Part shown: positions 1 to 12,547 of the stretch, in pieces
Position numbering within the stretch: position 1 is the first letter of the stretch
Layout of the letters: the number at the start of each line of letters is the position of its first letter
Source of the DNA: Hormiphora californensis
Taxonomy: Eukaryota > Ctenophora > Tentaculata > Cydippida > Pleurobrachiidae
DNA: 64,000 nt
Reading direction: 5' to 3'
NCBI GenBank assembly: GCA_020137815.1
Contig: CM035360.1
Coordinates: forward strand, 7,881,743-7,945,742
Made by a program: the position numbers and the translations under genes
The notes under the pieces: generated by a model
Told to the model about the DNA's origin: nothing
Seen by the model: only the letters and a program-made list of their open reading frames with translations
Database searches by the model: none

Positions 1-561
1 GTTACATACTGGGTGTTCATTTTGGATCTTTACAAGCGTTTTCACTTCACTCACCCGAAAACAAGTTAACAAGATTAGGAAAGGTCCCCCATGACAAACT
101 TCATACTTGGACTATTCTATACCCTCATTCAAGGTTCCGGGGGGTTTTGGAGCTTTAGGACCCCGGGAAGTGTGTTTTTGGCATCAAAACTATCAGAAGG
201 AATTTTTTTTGCTGGTGCTGAGACTTTGCTAAAATGTTTTTTGGGTATTTTCTATGTCAATCCTAAAGTTTCATAGAGATTAGATGTGTTTTTAAGACTC
301 AAAATTTCCTAAAAAGTGGTTGGAAAGACTCAATTTTAGCCGTTTTTGAGCTGTTTTCGAGCCTTTCCAGCCACTTTTATCGAAATTTTGAGTCTGAAAA
401 ACACATCTAATCTCTATGAAACTTTAGGATTGACATAGAAAATACCCAAAAAACATTTTAGCAAAGTCTAAGTATGAAGTTTCATGACCTAATCTTGTCA
501 ACTTTTTTCTGGGTGAAGGCCAACGCTTGTAAAGATCCAAAATGAACACCATGTATGTTAC
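1..561. repeat. Foldback element, 561 bp (may extend off the left edge)
   Basis: The first ~38 bases (GTTACATACTGGGTGTTCAT...) return as their reverse complement at 524-561. A longer inner arm at 223-308 pairs with 380-468. A long inverted repeat with a short centre is the form of a non-autonomous foldback transposon. The 61-codon frame at 91-276 lies inside the arm and has no family features. Confidence 0.75.
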
Positions 562-613
562 ATATGCGAATAAATCTTGATTTACACTTTATTAAATAAA
601 TAATATTTATAAA

Positions 614-1012
614 GGGATACACCAGGTTACAATTGAATTTTTAAAATTGTTTAGTTTCTCACTCAATTCTACAGAGGTGGAGTAGCAATTAACGACTGTG
701 AAAACGCGAGATCTCTACGCCCTTTCATATCAGATATAATATGGCCCCTCAATTATCACAGAGAGAATCATGTGTGTTCTCCCTCCGTTTCAGGGATAGC
801 GGGTGAGGGCATACGTTAACATATGATAATACTGTGTGATAATTGAGAGACCATATATCTCTGATATGAAAGGGCGTAGAGATCTCGCGTTTTCACAGTT
901 GTTAATTGCTACCCCACCTCTGTAGAATTGAGTGAGAAACTAAACAATTGTAAAACTAAACAATTGTAAAACTAAACAATTGTAAAAAGTCAATTGTAAC
1001 CTGGTGTATCCC
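614..1012. repeat. Foldback element, ~400 bp
   Basis: It opens GGGATACACCAGGTTACAAT and closes with the reverse complement at 991-1012. The arms pair over nearly their whole length; for example, the ACGCGAGATCTCTACGCCC region at ~703 pairs with ~884-905. The right arm carries a small triplication of AAACTAAACAATTGTAA at ~939-985. No target-site duplication could be assigned confidently. Confidence 0.8.
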
Positions 1013-1175
1013 TATAGGGATAATTATAATTATGTGTGGACTAGTTTTTCCTAAATTTTTCGTCAATTTCAGACGTTTTTAGCATGATTCAAGTTAATAC
1101 TGCTATAGCACACAGACTAATATTGTAGTGTTTAACATAGAATTGTGTCAACAAAACCTAATATGTATATGTTCA

Positions 1176-1315
1176 TACAGTCGGACCCCGATTTAGCAGT
1201 ACCCCTATTTAACCCTTTGAGGCCCATATTTCACCCCGCTATACCGGGTACCCGATTTACCGTGCAAAATGCTTTCCCCCGAGCTAACGAGCTTCCCTGT
1301 AAATCGGGTTGCAGC
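1176..1315. mobile_element. CCCCGATTTA-type MITE, degenerate copy
   Basis: It starts TA-CAGTCGGACCCCGATTTA and contains internal CGATTTACCG and TAAATCGGG words like those of intact copies elsewhere in the window. The right terminal repeat is not intact. TA flanks and a CAGT start suggest a Tc1/mariner-superfamily (pogo/Tigger-like) source; that assignment is inference. Confidence 0.6.
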
Positions 1316-1351
1316 TGTGTTTAAATATGAATGGTCTCATTTCAGAGTAAA

Positions 1352-1486
1352 ATGGGGGATGGAGCACAGACTTTGCCCAGACGAACAAGGAAGGTCAGCG
1401 TTTTGGATCCCGTCAGCAAGATTGTACCTCATGTTTTGAGAAAACAGTCAACAGTAGTTCAACATGTATCATTTGAGGACCAAGAG
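1352..1486 (+). CDS. CACNB: CACNB-like exon 1 (N-terminal segment)
   Basis: It encodes MGDGAQTLPRRTRKVSVLDP... and ends FEDQE at a GAG|gtatgt donor in phase 0. A possible acceptor, catttcag, lies at 1338-1345, so the coding start may sit in a second transcript exon, with the 5' UTR exon outside the window or unrecognised. An upstream in-frame ATG at 1331 would fall in that putative intron, so 1352 is preferred. The basic, hydrophilic N-terminus has no recognised domain, which is usual for the variable N-terminus of this family. Linkage to exon 2 is by phase only. Confidence 0.55.
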
Positions 1487-1830
1487 GTATGTACTGCTTA
1501 CTTATTATATTACAAGGGGACGAAGAATGTTGATGTAATGCGGGTTTTCAAGTGAAGTGGTTGAGGCTCGCCCTCGCAGTGGAGTGTGTGTTTGGATATG
1601 GGTATACCCATACTGTCATACACCTGTCAAGGCCAAAAGGGGGACGCAGTGAGGGACCCCAGTCGACACATTCATTCCGGGCAACTAGGTATAGATCGAA
1701 CGGTGGTCTCAGATTATCTAGATTGCCGGTGCGTAATAAAGTCCAATTTTTTAAGCGACAGGCCACTGCGCATTCAAAGAAGTTGTGCAGCGTTGTATTT
1801 GTGCGTGACAATTCGAGAAACCTTTTCGCT

Positions 1831-1895
1831 TATATATATGTAGTATATAGTATATATATATATATATATATAGTATATATATATACATAGTATAT
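1831..1895. repeat. TA-rich microsatellite
   Basis: Imperfect (TA)n with interspersed TAGTATA words in CACNB intron 1. The rest of 1487-2680 shows no recognised gene or repeat. Confidence 0.8.
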
Positions 1896-2689
1896 AACTG
1901 TTGATGTGCACTATCCCGGTACCGTAAAAGGAGCTCAGGCGGGATCGCTGCGAGTTTTACAACTTCATATGGTGATCAGTATATACCGACGATCAAAGTG
2001 ATAAAAGAACTTACTATTTCGTATGTTTGCAGTATTCATCTCTCTGAGTTTGATCATTGGTTCTCCAACGTTTTGTTCGTTCTCTCTTTACTTGCTGCAT
2101 TTAAAACCCTCAGTGTATGGAAAAGTAGAGAATGGCGGTGAGATCTTGTGTGAGTAACTCCAATTGTTGCTGTCGTATATCAACTGTTTTTGAAGAGAGC
2201 ATAATAGCCGGAACAGTGACGCAAAAAAAAAGCAAGAACAGATGCACGTACAGGTGCAGTACAGTAGTCTGTAGCACCGGCCCCCGCCCCCACCCCTGGC
2301 CCCACTCCAGTAGCACTCCACCTCTATACCTGCACGTGCTAAAAGTCATAAATGTACATGGTCAAAAAACGTCACCAATAAATAGTATGATTGAGGCATG
2401 TACAATGTACATATTAACTTTGTACACCGACTCAATGGAAAAAATTGAAGACAGCTAGCTTGAAAATCATAATCAACACTCCCAAATGACGAAAACACTG
2501 ACTTTTTGGCTCAAAACCCTATTTGTGTTGGGTATAAATTGGGTACAAAGTTAGTTCCCAGATAAAGCCTATGTTTGTTATGTGTAATTTTAGTGTGCCG
2601 CATGGGGAAGTGATGATATCCGGCTTGATTAGTACGTGTAAATAAGCCCTTCTTTCACAGAGTGGTACATCTTTTCTAAGATAGAGAAA

Positions 2690-2745
2690 AGGGAGGGAAA
2701 AGGGGGGACGAAAAGAGGGGAGAGAGAGGAAGAGGAGATAGAGAT

Positions 2746-2781
<36 letters not shown>

Positions 2782-2839
2782 GCGAGAGAGAGAGAGAGAC
2801 GAGAGGAGAAGAGAGAGGAGAGAGCAGAGAGGGAGGAGG

Positions 2840-2881
<42 letters not shown>

Positions 2882-3140
2882 CTAGAGCAAGAGAGAGAGA
2901 GAGCGAGAAGCGAGAGGAGAGAGAGAGCGTAGAGAGAGACGAACTCAGAGAGAGAGAGATGCGAGAGCGAGAGAGATGAGATCGGCGCTCTAGTAGTAGC
3001 GAGAGAGAAGGTCGCGAGCTAGAGCTTCGCATTCTCTCTCTCTCTCCTCTATCTCTCTCTCTTCTTACTCTCTTACTCTCTCTCTCTCTCTCTCTTACTC
3101 TCTTACTCTCTCTCTCTCTCTCTCTCTTACTCTCACCCTT
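2690..3140. repeat. GA/CT microsatellite in foldback arrangement
   Basis: An AG-rich purine tract at ~2690-2960 switches near 3000-3030 to a CT-rich pyrimidine tract to ~3135. One strand is therefore purine-rich and then pyrimidine-rich and can fold on itself. The Ser/Leu- and Arg/Glu-rich frames here are low-complexity artefacts. Confidence 0.9.
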
Positions 3141-3914
3141 TCTTCTTTTCATGTTTTATTATAATAGCCCTCTAATAGAAGGAGTTTTCATACTTTATTC
3201 TGGTTGCCAATAACTATTTTCACACAAAAAGCGATGTTAAATGTGACAACACTGTCAATTATTAAAGCCGATAATTGTATGTTCGCTGTTCACAGTTTCA
3301 GTCACTTGCATCTATAATAGGTCTATATGATACACTGGACGCTTCTAATTTTAACCTACTAATTTACCTAACATGTTGTTGTACATAACCGTTTTTTGGC
3401 TATAGCTACTTAGGAATGGTTTAGGGACTTTTCACTGGTGCTATTTTGTTCAGAAAAAAAAAGATCTTAGAGTTGTTGTTAAAGGCCTATCTCTTACCAT
3501 TTTGGCGTTATTTGCAGTCAAAGTAGGCCATATCAGCCGAAAATGAGCAAAGTGCATGCTTGAGATGCAACCGGTGGGCGCGCTAGTCTCTTTTATAGTT
3601 TATAACGTCGACGTCGTTGGTTTAGTGCGTTGATAAGCAACAGTGATCCTTCTTAAATATTTTTTTTTGTGCACAAATAAGTAAAGCTGTTTTTGGTGCT
3701 TTGGCAGTTAGTGATAATTTTCGAGAAAACATTTTAGATTGGGCAATGCGATGTTAAATGGGGCTGTGTTGAAAAGGAGAGGCGATCGCGAGATCAACAG
3801 GGATTTATCTGGGTATTCCTTGGTGGCTCCTTGGTGCAGAGAACAGCATTTCTATCATTTTTTGAAAACCGAGCTAACACATGTTAGACGTACCACTAAT
3901 GGGCCCATATATGA

Positions 3915-4170
3915 ACTATGAAGGCCAAGGTTTGTAGCTTGGCGCGTTATCAAGTTGGCTTTTCACAGCGTGAGCTGGGGAGAGCCAACTGGAGTTTAAT
4001 CGCCCGGCAGGGCGATTAAACTGGTTTAAATCACGACGCCGATCCCGAGGCGCCAGCCGAGGGTGAGGGGGAGGTGATTTAAACCTATAACGCGATAAGC
4101 TAACAAACTTTCATAGTTTATGAAACCCGATAGCAATTACAGACTAACAAGAGACACAACACAAGGTAAA
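3915..4170. repeat. Dispersed repeat (inverted copy at 17250-17465)
   Basis: The stretch has GTTTAATCGCCCGGCAGGGC hairpins, then a GGCGCC-containing GC-rich block, then AACTTTCATAGTTTATGAAAC. The same order appears in reverse complement at 17250-17465, with fragments near 14320-14400 and 49715-49800. No coding capacity is seen. Confidence 0.7.
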
Positions 4171-4549
4171 ACACGTCAACAGACGTCCCCAAACTGTGTG
4201 TAGACTAACTGGCACCTAGTTGCAACTGTTCCTAACATATTTGAGAAAGAGAGAGCAAGATTGGGTAAACACACACACACACACATTTAGCTATTCACCG
4301 GCTGGGTATAGGGATGAGGTACTGGCAAGATATAGTGGGATCGCTACTGCCCACAAGTCAAGTCTATTCCGATATACGAGTTTAAAAGGATTGGGTGGTC
4401 TCAGGGACCGTCTAAGCTTCGCTCCCCGTTAACATTGCCTGAAACCGGGGGTCCACTTAGCTCTCATACGCACTCGGCCATTACTTCCCAACCAGTATAT
4501 ACTGGATTTCGCTTCCTCTTATACTGGTAATTCGGAATAGAAACCAAAG

Positions 4550-5290
4550 GTAGCTCAAATCATAGGGCAACCTTTCCGGCCTACTAATTTCAATTAGTTT
4601 TGGTATAATTTGCATCATTTTTGGGATTTTTAATCATTTTGACGTCATAACGCAACGTCACGACGTTATGGCGTCATTATAACTACGTAATCTCATCGGG
4701 ACAACCTAGATGAAGATATTGACCAAGTTTGAGATCGATTGGATGAGATTTGAGTCCGCTATGGCGAAAAAACCCATATCGATTAGAATCCGTCTCCAGG
4801 GTGTAAATTGAGCTCAAAGAATTTTGGTCAGAGTCTGAAAAATGACGACTTTAAGACGCTCTGTAGGACGTTCCTGGCGATGAAAAGGGACCCCACCTGT
4901 ACCTCAACTAATACACACACATCCAGTTAAGTAGATCTACCAGCTGTGAAAACGAGAAATTGTTACCTCTTTTCGTTTGGCTTGAATATGGTTTATAAAA
5001 AGCGTCTATCCTATGCACACACACGCGGTCTGTTACACTGAATCTTCAGCAAATGGGACCAGTCTGTAACTTCAGTCCCAGATGAGATAAAGACTTGAAA
5101 TTTTAAACTTAAGTAAAAGACCCCAAGCCGGGTATACATTCCAAATTTTAAGTCAATCGGATGAAAGGGAGCGACGCTATAACCTTTCGAAATCCGGTTT
5201 TTCACCCATAAAACGTAAAACTGCGTTTCTGGCGGCGCTTTTGGGGGGAGGGGGAATGGCAACCTTTGCGCTTGCCAGCGCAGTGATATG
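4550..5290. repeat. Dispersed repeat, inverted relative to 62402-63510
   Basis: The segment contains a TGACGTCATAA-rich part, the words GCTATGGCGAAAAAACCCAT and TGAGCTCAAAGAATTTTGGT, and ends in GCGCTTGCCAGCGCAGTGATA. The same blocks occur in opposite orientation at 62402-62700 and 63290-63510. The copy there is split by another element. Confidence 0.75.
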
Positions 5291-5339
5291 GGCGTCGCGT
5301 GAGTGCATCATATCTGCCCAGTAATGGACATTGTATAAT

Positions 5340-8300
5340 ATGATCGCAAAAGGCAAGCTTCCCCTCGTCCGACCCGAAGTTGCTAACAAAATTCGATTTG
5401 ACAAATATTCGTTTCTCGGTTCAGGATCTAATGGCACACTTTATTTCGATTGTTAAAATCCATTTATTTTTCACCCAAAAACTTAAATTTAAAACTTTTG
5501 TGGCGTGCGCTACACGTTAACTATATTGTTTATAGCAAAAAAGGACTATTTTACAACGAATTCCCTGGTTACTATGGTAACCAACTCCGTTGTCATGGTA
5601 AATTAATCGAACTCTATCGAGTCTATCGCCAGCAACTGTATGAAACTTTCACAAAGGCTCAAAGTTTGAATATCAAATTTGCCAAAACTGTGCAGGGGCA
5701 AAAGTTTTAATTGATTATTATTAATTTATCAATTAGAAAATCAAAAATTCGGCTCCGTTATGACTCGTAGTTATACTACTAGAACATACATACACAGTTT
5801 CATTTCGAAAAAACAAACGGTTTGGCCACAGTTTGAATATCAAAGTTGCAAAAAATGTGCAGGGGCAAACAAAATTGTGCAGGGGCAAAATTTTAATTGC
5901 TTATAATTAATTGGATAATTAATTTTGACTATTCCCACTTTTTGTCGATCTTTCTATATGCATGAACTACATTACTACAAAATTTTAGGTCGTTATTTAT
6001 AGCAGAACAGAAAATATACCATTTTTAGTTGCCTCGTTCAGGAAATGTGCAGGGGGTCGAAATCAGCGGTGCAGGGGAAAGATGGTGCAGGGGCAAAATT
6101 TTAATTACTTATAATTAATTAGTTAAATTAAAAATAAGAAATCCAGCCTTTTTATGACTCGTAGTTATACTACTAGAACATGCATACATTCATTTCGAAA
6201 AAACAAACGGTTGGCCACAGTTTGAATATCAAAATTGCAAAAAATGTGCAGGGGTATTTGCCCCTGTACATTTTCAAAAAAAGTGCAGGGGGCCCTAAAA
6301 AAGTCCATTTTTGCATGCCTATAACTAATTAATTAATTAATTTTCAATACTCTCACTTTTCGAATATCATTTTTTATGATTGAAGAACATTCCTACAAAG
6401 TTTCAAGTCGATATTTCAAGCAGAACGGAAGATAAACCGTGTGCAGGGGCACGCGTGCAGGGGCCAAAAAATCAAAATGTACAGGGGCAATGTGCAGGGG
6501 CAAATTTTGATAGCTTATAATTAATTAATTAATTAAAAAATCAAAAATCCGGCCACGTTATGACACGTAGTTATACTACTAGAACATGCCTACAAAATTT
6601 CAGGTCGATATCTCAAACGATGTGGCCGCAATCGCTGCCTGAAATTTGCCCCCCCCCCCCCGAAAATCTTCTATTCTTTGTATATATGATCGCAAAAGGC
6701 AAGCTTCCCCTCGTCCGACCCGAAGTTGGAATTATAGGGGTTTAGTTTGTCGAACCGGCAAGTTGCTAACATATTTTAAATCTTCACTACTTCTCAAATG
6801 ATCCCATACTTTCAGTCTAATCCCAAAATCCTATTAAAAATAGAGACAAAAATAACGGCACCAAACTGTGAAATGCCCTTGCATTAGTGCGAGTAGAATA
6901 AATCAATTTTGTATCTCACCACGTTAATTAATCATTAATTAAGTTAATGCTCTTATTTGTTTTAGAGGTGCTCAAATTTGATCTAAATGCCGAGTTTATA
7001 GCAAGAAAGGACTATTTTACAACGAATTCCCTGGTTACTATGGTAACCAACTCCCGTTGTCATGGTAAATTAATCGAACTCTATCGAGTCTATCGCCAGC
7101 AACTGGATGAAACTTTCACAAAGGCTCAAAGTTTGAATATCAAATTTGCCAAACTGTGCAGGGGCAAAAGTTTTAATTGATTATTATTAATTAATTAATT
7201 AGAAAATCAAAAATCCGGCTCCGTTATGACTCGTATTTATACTACTAGAACATACATACAAAGTTTCATTTCGAAATTTCAAACGGTGTGGCCACAGTTC
7301 GAATATCAAATTTACCGAAAATGTGCAGGGGCAACATTTGCCGCAAATGTACAGGGGCAAAATGTGCAGGGGCAAAATTTTAATTGCTTATAATTAATGG
7401 ATAATTAATTTTGACTATTCCCACTTTTTGTCGATCTTTCTATATGCATGAACTACATTACTACAAAATGTTAGGTCGTTATTTATAGCAGAACAGAAAA
7501 TATACCATTTTTAGTTGCCTTGTTCAGGAAATGTGCAGGGGGTCGAAATCAGCGGTGCAGGGGAAAGATGGTGCAGGGGCAAAATTTTAATTACTTATAA
7601 TTAATTAGTTAAATTAAAAAAATAAGAAATCCAGCCTTTTATGACTCGTAGTTATACTAATAGAACATGCATACAACTGTACATTCGAAAAAAAAACGGT
7701 TTGGCCACAGTTTGAATATCAAAATTGCCAAAATGTTGCAGGGGATTGCCCTTGTACATTTTCAAAAAAGTGGCAGGGGGCCCTAAAAAGTACATTTTGT
7801 CATGCCAAACTAATTAATTAATTAATTTTCAATCCTCCCACTTTCGAATATCATTTTTTTGATTGAGAACAGTCCTACAACGTTTCAAGTCAATATTCAA
7901 GCGAACGGAGATAAACCGTGTGCAGGGGCACGCGTGCAGGGGCAACAAATCAAAATGTCCAGGGGCAATGTTGCAGGGGCAAATCAATTTTGATGAGATT
8001 ATTAATTAATTAATTAATTAAAAAATCAAAAAATACGGCCACGTTATGAAACGTTAGTTTATACTACTAGAACATGCCTACAAATTTCAGGTCCGACATA
8101 TCTAAAACGATGTGGCCCGCAATAGCTGCCGGAAATTGCCCCCCCCCCCCCCCCCCGAAACTCTTCTAGCTGGTGCCTATATAGTGGGCCGTCACTTTTT
8201 GGATTTTGTGCAGGGGCAAAAATTTTTTTTCGTTTTTCTGTTTTCTCTCGGGTCGGAGGGCCTGCGGCACCTAAATATTTTTTTTTTTTGGGCCGTCACT

Positions 8301-8395
8301 TTTTGGATTTGGTGCAGGGGCAAAAATTTTTTTTTTCGTTTTTTCTGTTTTCTTCGGGTCGGAGGTGCCTGCCGGCACCTAAATAAGCGTCTCGC
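5340..8395 (+). repeat. TGCAGGGGCAAA repeat family, two adjacent units
   Basis: Unit 1 (about 5340-6745) and unit 2 (about 6947-8395) share the same order of blocks: AGCAAGAAAGGACTATTTTAC, many GTGCAGGGGCAAA words separated by AATTAATTAATT tracts and GTTATACTACTAGAACATGC boxes, then a C homopolymer before CGAAA. Unit 2 is more eroded. An inverted third copy lies at 25934-27440. No open reading frame spans the unit. Confidence 0.85.
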
Positions 8396-8694
8396 ATCTT
8401 TTAGCTTGATTTTCAAAAACATGCGGTTTTCACTAAAATTTTAGTTAGCCATCAAGGGGATATCCAGATAATTTTTTGTGAAAATCCCTGTTGTTCTCTC
8501 TCACTTTAACACACCATAGTCAGTGTATACTTCTGTTGCTGTTGATCTCTCTCACTTCTCATACTATAGTTATCCAATATTTCTTGCAATAACGTACCAA
8601 TGTAAGGTGTCTGACGTGGTCTAAGAAATAAAAGACATATGAGGCGCATTTCTAGATGCTTGACTCTCAAGCTCAATAGGACCAAAGATAGTGA

Positions 8695-9007
8695 CGAGGA
8701 GTGAGAGAGAGAGAGAAGAGCGAGGGGGAGAGAGAGAGGCGAGAGAGAGAGGGATAGAGTGAGGGAGAGAGAGAGACGAGAGATGAGAGAGAGAGAGTAA
8801 GAGAGAGAGAGGAGCGAGATGACGGAGAGAGATGAGATGAGAGAGCAAGAGAGAGCAAGAGGAATGAGAAAATACGGAGGAGAAGAAAGGAGAAAGAAGA
8901 GAGGTGAGAGAAGAGAGAAGAAAAAGAAAGAAGGAGAGAAAGAGAGAGAAAGAGAGAGAAAGAGAGAGAAAAAGAGAGAAAGAGAGAGAAAGAGAGAGAA
9001 AGAGAGA
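8695..9007. repeat. GA-rich microsatellite
   Basis: Purine tract (GAGAGA, then GAGAGAAA words) in CACNB intron 1. The long Ser/Leu-rich frame on the minus strand is its artefact. Confidence 0.9.
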
Positions 9008-9593
9008 TGTTTATAGTAAGTAGTAGCAGTAGATGTTTATAGTAGTAGCAGTACGCTAACTTGACCATATACATATTGAGACTCAAATATGGGGCTGATG
9101 ACAAACCCACCCTTTGTGGCTCCTTTAAAGTGACAGTGGACAGAAACAGAATTGGTGTAGTAGAGCATAAAATTCCTCGCTGTGTCCCATATATAATTCT
9201 CTGCAAAACTGTTTTTGGCACTTTTGGAAGTTTGTGATTATTTTAGAATAAATTTTAGCAATTCTGAATTCAGACTTTAGTCTACATGGTCACCACTTCA
9301 GTTGCCATGGCAACAGTAAAAATTGGTGTTGAAGTGGCGAACAAGGGTAGGGTAGCGACTGGTTATTTGAAATTGCGGCTAATTTGAAACACCCCCTCTA
9401 CAGGCCAGCAGGTTCACCATGGCTAGTCAGAACTCAGGCCAAGCTCACTGTCTAAAAATCCATGAAACCATAAACCGGGGTTAAGTGTGCAAACAAACAA
9501 GGCTACCCGGCAGAGCCAGGTGGGATTGATATCAGTCCAATCGACTAGTCGAAAGTGTCTTGTGAACCTTCTATGCTTCTATATTTCTTATAA

Positions 9594-9668
9594 TCTCGGA
9601 CCCCGATTACCGGGATCCTTGGGGGAAGCCATTTTTCCCGGTAAATCGGGGTGCCCAGTATATCTGGG
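9594..9668. mobile_element. CCCCGATTTA-type MITE, fragment
   Basis: It shows CGGACCCCGATTACCGGG followed by CCCGGTAAATCGGGGTGCCC, the internal arrangement of the CCGGG subtype. The left terminal CAGT and the far end are lost. Apart from this fragment, 9010-10370 holds only a diverged GTCCAATTC..GGTCCACTC transposon-end fragment near 10057-10082. Confidence 0.6.
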
Positions 9669-10374
9669 CGATGGATTTTGGCCCTCTATAGACTAATTTT
9701 CACTTCTATAAGCAGTTTCTATGACACACTAAGCTTCGCTTAGCATGTTATTAGCGGTATCTTTGCTATTGTGAATGTGAGGCAAGAATTCTAATAATCG
9801 AAAAGTGTGTGTAGTGGTGGGGAATCACGCATTGTCGTTTCAAACACAAGTACAAGACGGATATCGATACGGCGACCTCATTAGGCATATTTATAAGAGA
9901 TCACGATATGTGATTCTCTATAACAATCTACTACTTTACCCGCTGAGTCTGATATGGGTATGATGTGTCGGTCCAATCTCATTTTAAGCGGGAAAATGCA
10001 AAATGCTAAGATTACTATTCTCTATTACCGTCTTTCTACAACAAACTTACATTATTGTCCAATTCCGTGTTGGTCCACTCTGAAATGCAATAAACAAAGC
10101 GAACGTTAGAAGGTGATTGTATATTAGAAGATGATTTGTACGTTGTTTGAATGAGTTCTTTTTTTGCCCGATCTCATTGGAGGAAAGCCAAAGAGGCTGT
10201 GCTTCGTAGAAACGACTTTTACGATGACGACCCTGAGGTAGGAACAAGGGGGAATAAAACAGCTTGTTAAAAAAGTATTTAAATTTGATGTTCAATACAA
10301 AAAGTTCAAAAAACATTTTATTACCAATGAATATCTTGATCCCCCCATGCATGTTTGGTGGTCCCTAAATCGTT

Positions 10375-10545
10375 GTCATCAAGACACATGCATGATCAGA
10401 TCACCCCACTGAGGATCAGATCCTCCACCCATGATCAGATCATCCCATTGAGGATCAGATCACCCCACCCGTGATCAGATCACCCCACTGAGGATCATAT
10501 CCCCCACCCATGATCAGATCATCCCATTGAGGATCAAATCATCCG
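10375..10545. repeat. GATCAGATC minisatellite
   Basis: GATCAGATCACCCCA / TGAGGATCAGATC / CACCCATGATCAGATCATCC words repeat about three times in tandem with substitutions. No other feature is seen from here to 10940. Confidence 0.8.
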
Positions 10546-10940
10546 AGAGAGTTTTCTTATATTGTTTCGTTCGGTGTATCAGCACAACTTTATACCCGTT
10601 CCTGATTGCTCCTAGATTTCCCTAGATTCAGACGGTTTGCTTCTTCAGTTCCTGATAAGTTGTCTCTTCTTAGACTCCGTTCCAGATGGTTGGGCTTCTT
10701 TCCAGATAGTATAGGAGGTCTTATGCTCCGTCTCCATGAGCTTTAATTCCCCTTAATTATTTTTCCCTTACTTTAACCCATATGTACATTGTTCTTCTTA
10801 CCCCTATGTACATTGTTCTACCTACCTTTACTCCGCAGGCCCTCCGGGCCCTCAGATCCAACAGGATCCGGGCTCGGGGGATTTAACCCTGCTCACGCAT
10901 GGGACCTTACGGCCCCATGCGGGAGTGGTGCGTGTAGTGG

Positions 10941-10944
<4 letters not shown>

Positions 10945-11003
<59 letters not shown>

Positions 11004-11145
11004 GATAGAGAGATAGAGAGATAGAGAGATAGAGAGATAGAGAGATAGAGAGATAGAGAGATAGAGAGATAGAGAGATAGAGAGATAGAGAGATAGAGAG
11101 ATAGAGAGATAGAGAGATAGAGAGATAGAGAGATAGAGAGATAGA

Positions 11146-11221
<76 letters not shown>
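10945..11221. repeat. (GA)n and (GAGAGATA)n microsatellite
   Basis: A pure GA run is followed by a very regular GAGAGATA octamer array (about 10994-11160) and then GA again. The regularity suggests recent expansion. Confidence 0.95.
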
Positions 11222-11225
<4 letters not shown>

Positions 11226-11257
11226 TACTACTTTATAATTTATGATTTACATTTCAG

Positions 11258-11482
11258 TTTTCAGTTTTGTAAGGACGCAGTGGGGACCAGGGTGGGGTAG
11301 CAGGTTCAAAGCACACATAAGACCTTACCGTCTTCGTGCTAGCGACCCTGTTACGCCACCCTGAATCCTCACTTAGTTTGGTCCGTGTGGCTGGTTTGCT
11401 TGATATTAAGTATATGTTCATTTCGGCGCAATGCCACTGCCAGCGGCAGTTTGAATGAAATGAATGAATGAATGAATGAGTT
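11258..11482 (+). mobile_element. SINE-like retroposon with (GAATG)n tail
   Basis: The block begins near GTAAGGACGCAGTGGGGACC, contains GCCACCCTGAATCCTCACTT and GGCTGGTTTGCTTG, and ends in repeated GAATGAAT. A short 3' tandem tail is typical of SINEs or of LINE 3' ends. A minus-strand fragment with the same middle part lies at about 31840-31935, supporting dispersal. No RNA polymerase III boxes were confidently recognised. Confidence 0.5.
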
Positions 11483-11954
11483 AGGTTACACGGTACGGTT
11501 ACACGGTACGGTTACACAGTACGGTTGCACGTGTGTTTTGACATTACCAGGATCGGAGGCACCGTGAAAGTTCGATTTTGAGCGTGAAAAGGTTACCAGG
11601 CCTGTTTTTAGACCAAATCAGAGATATTAAAAGGACCCGCCCAGGTGAATTTTTGAAAATCAAGGAGTTATGCCGCCCTCTAAAGTGTGCATGTCTTCCT
11701 GTCAGTGTCTGTAATTCAGAATGTTCATCTTTGGTAAATAATGAATAAGTCATTTCACTTGCGCTCTTCAGCTGTTGTATGAGATGATATTCAGAGTTGA
11801 TTTGAGATCACATAGAAACGGAAACGATTAGTCGCCACGTATCTATTCATTTTGCAGGTCGGAGGAAGCTCGACACAATAATACGGATGTATTTCAAATA
11901 CACTTGTTTTTATACCTTTTTACGTTCCTCAATAAACTATGTACCTCTCTTCAG

Positions 11955-12113
11955 ATACTGGAAAAGTTGATGTATGACTATGATCCCAGATCTAAGACTG
12001 ACGATGGAATACTGCGCTTGTGTAAAGAAATAAAGGAACATTGGGATGGGAAAATGATTCCACCAAATCAGTATGGGCTAAACGAGGCATGGAATAAAAT
12101 TACTTCTGCTGAG
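11955..12113 (+). CDS. CACNB: CACNB-like exon 2
   Basis: It encodes ILEKLMYDYDPRSKTDDG... and ends ..NEAWNKITSAE. The acceptor is cttcag and the donor GAG|gtaaaa, phase 0 on both sides. The end resembles the alpha-helical stretch just before the SH3 domain in beta subunits (pattern EAW..I..A.). The frame stays open past the donor, but that extension reads into repeat sequence and is not used. Confidence 0.65.
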
Positions 12114-12547
12114 GTAAAAAAGCTCAGTGTGCCACTTTTGCCCAACTATCGCCCGGGCCCTGCTTCGCTGATACTATTATCTACTAATATTGTTATCTGT
12201 CCGGTATTGTTATCTTATCTGGTAGGCGGACTCTTGGCTCCATTGCAACTTATTCTCGCTCCGCGAAGAATAGGCTCCCGCCCTGTGGACAGCAAGAACT
12301 CACGTGCACACGATGTAAAGCACGTTTTTCAGCAAATCCCGTGCGACAGACTGTTTTGGGAGACCTTTTTAGCTGACCTAGCACAACTCAAACGTCAATT
12401 ACCGCCTCATTTCGCATCGTGATGAATCGGCGGGTATTTTCCCATGCTCACAAGGCCATGACGATTCACCCAGTACCCGCAGATTGTCCCAGGACCGAGT
12501 AGGAGCTTGCAGCCAGGTCTTTAAAGAATTGCCCATGTTTAGAGTCA

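Noticed and set aside
2676-3152. 158-codon Ser/Leu-rich frame on the minus strand
   Set aside because: Low-complexity translation of a GA/CT microsatellite with no domain.
8673-9221. 182-codon Ser/Leu-rich frame on the minus strand
   Set aside because: It is mostly a GA microsatellite read in antisense.
10047-10352. 101-codon minus-strand frame
   Set aside because: No family pattern, AT-rich, and it overlaps a degenerate transposon end at 10057-10082.
12114-12422. Open extension of exon 2 beyond the GAG|gtaaaa donor
   Set aside because: It does not resemble beta subunits, and the SH3 start follows in phase at 13263.
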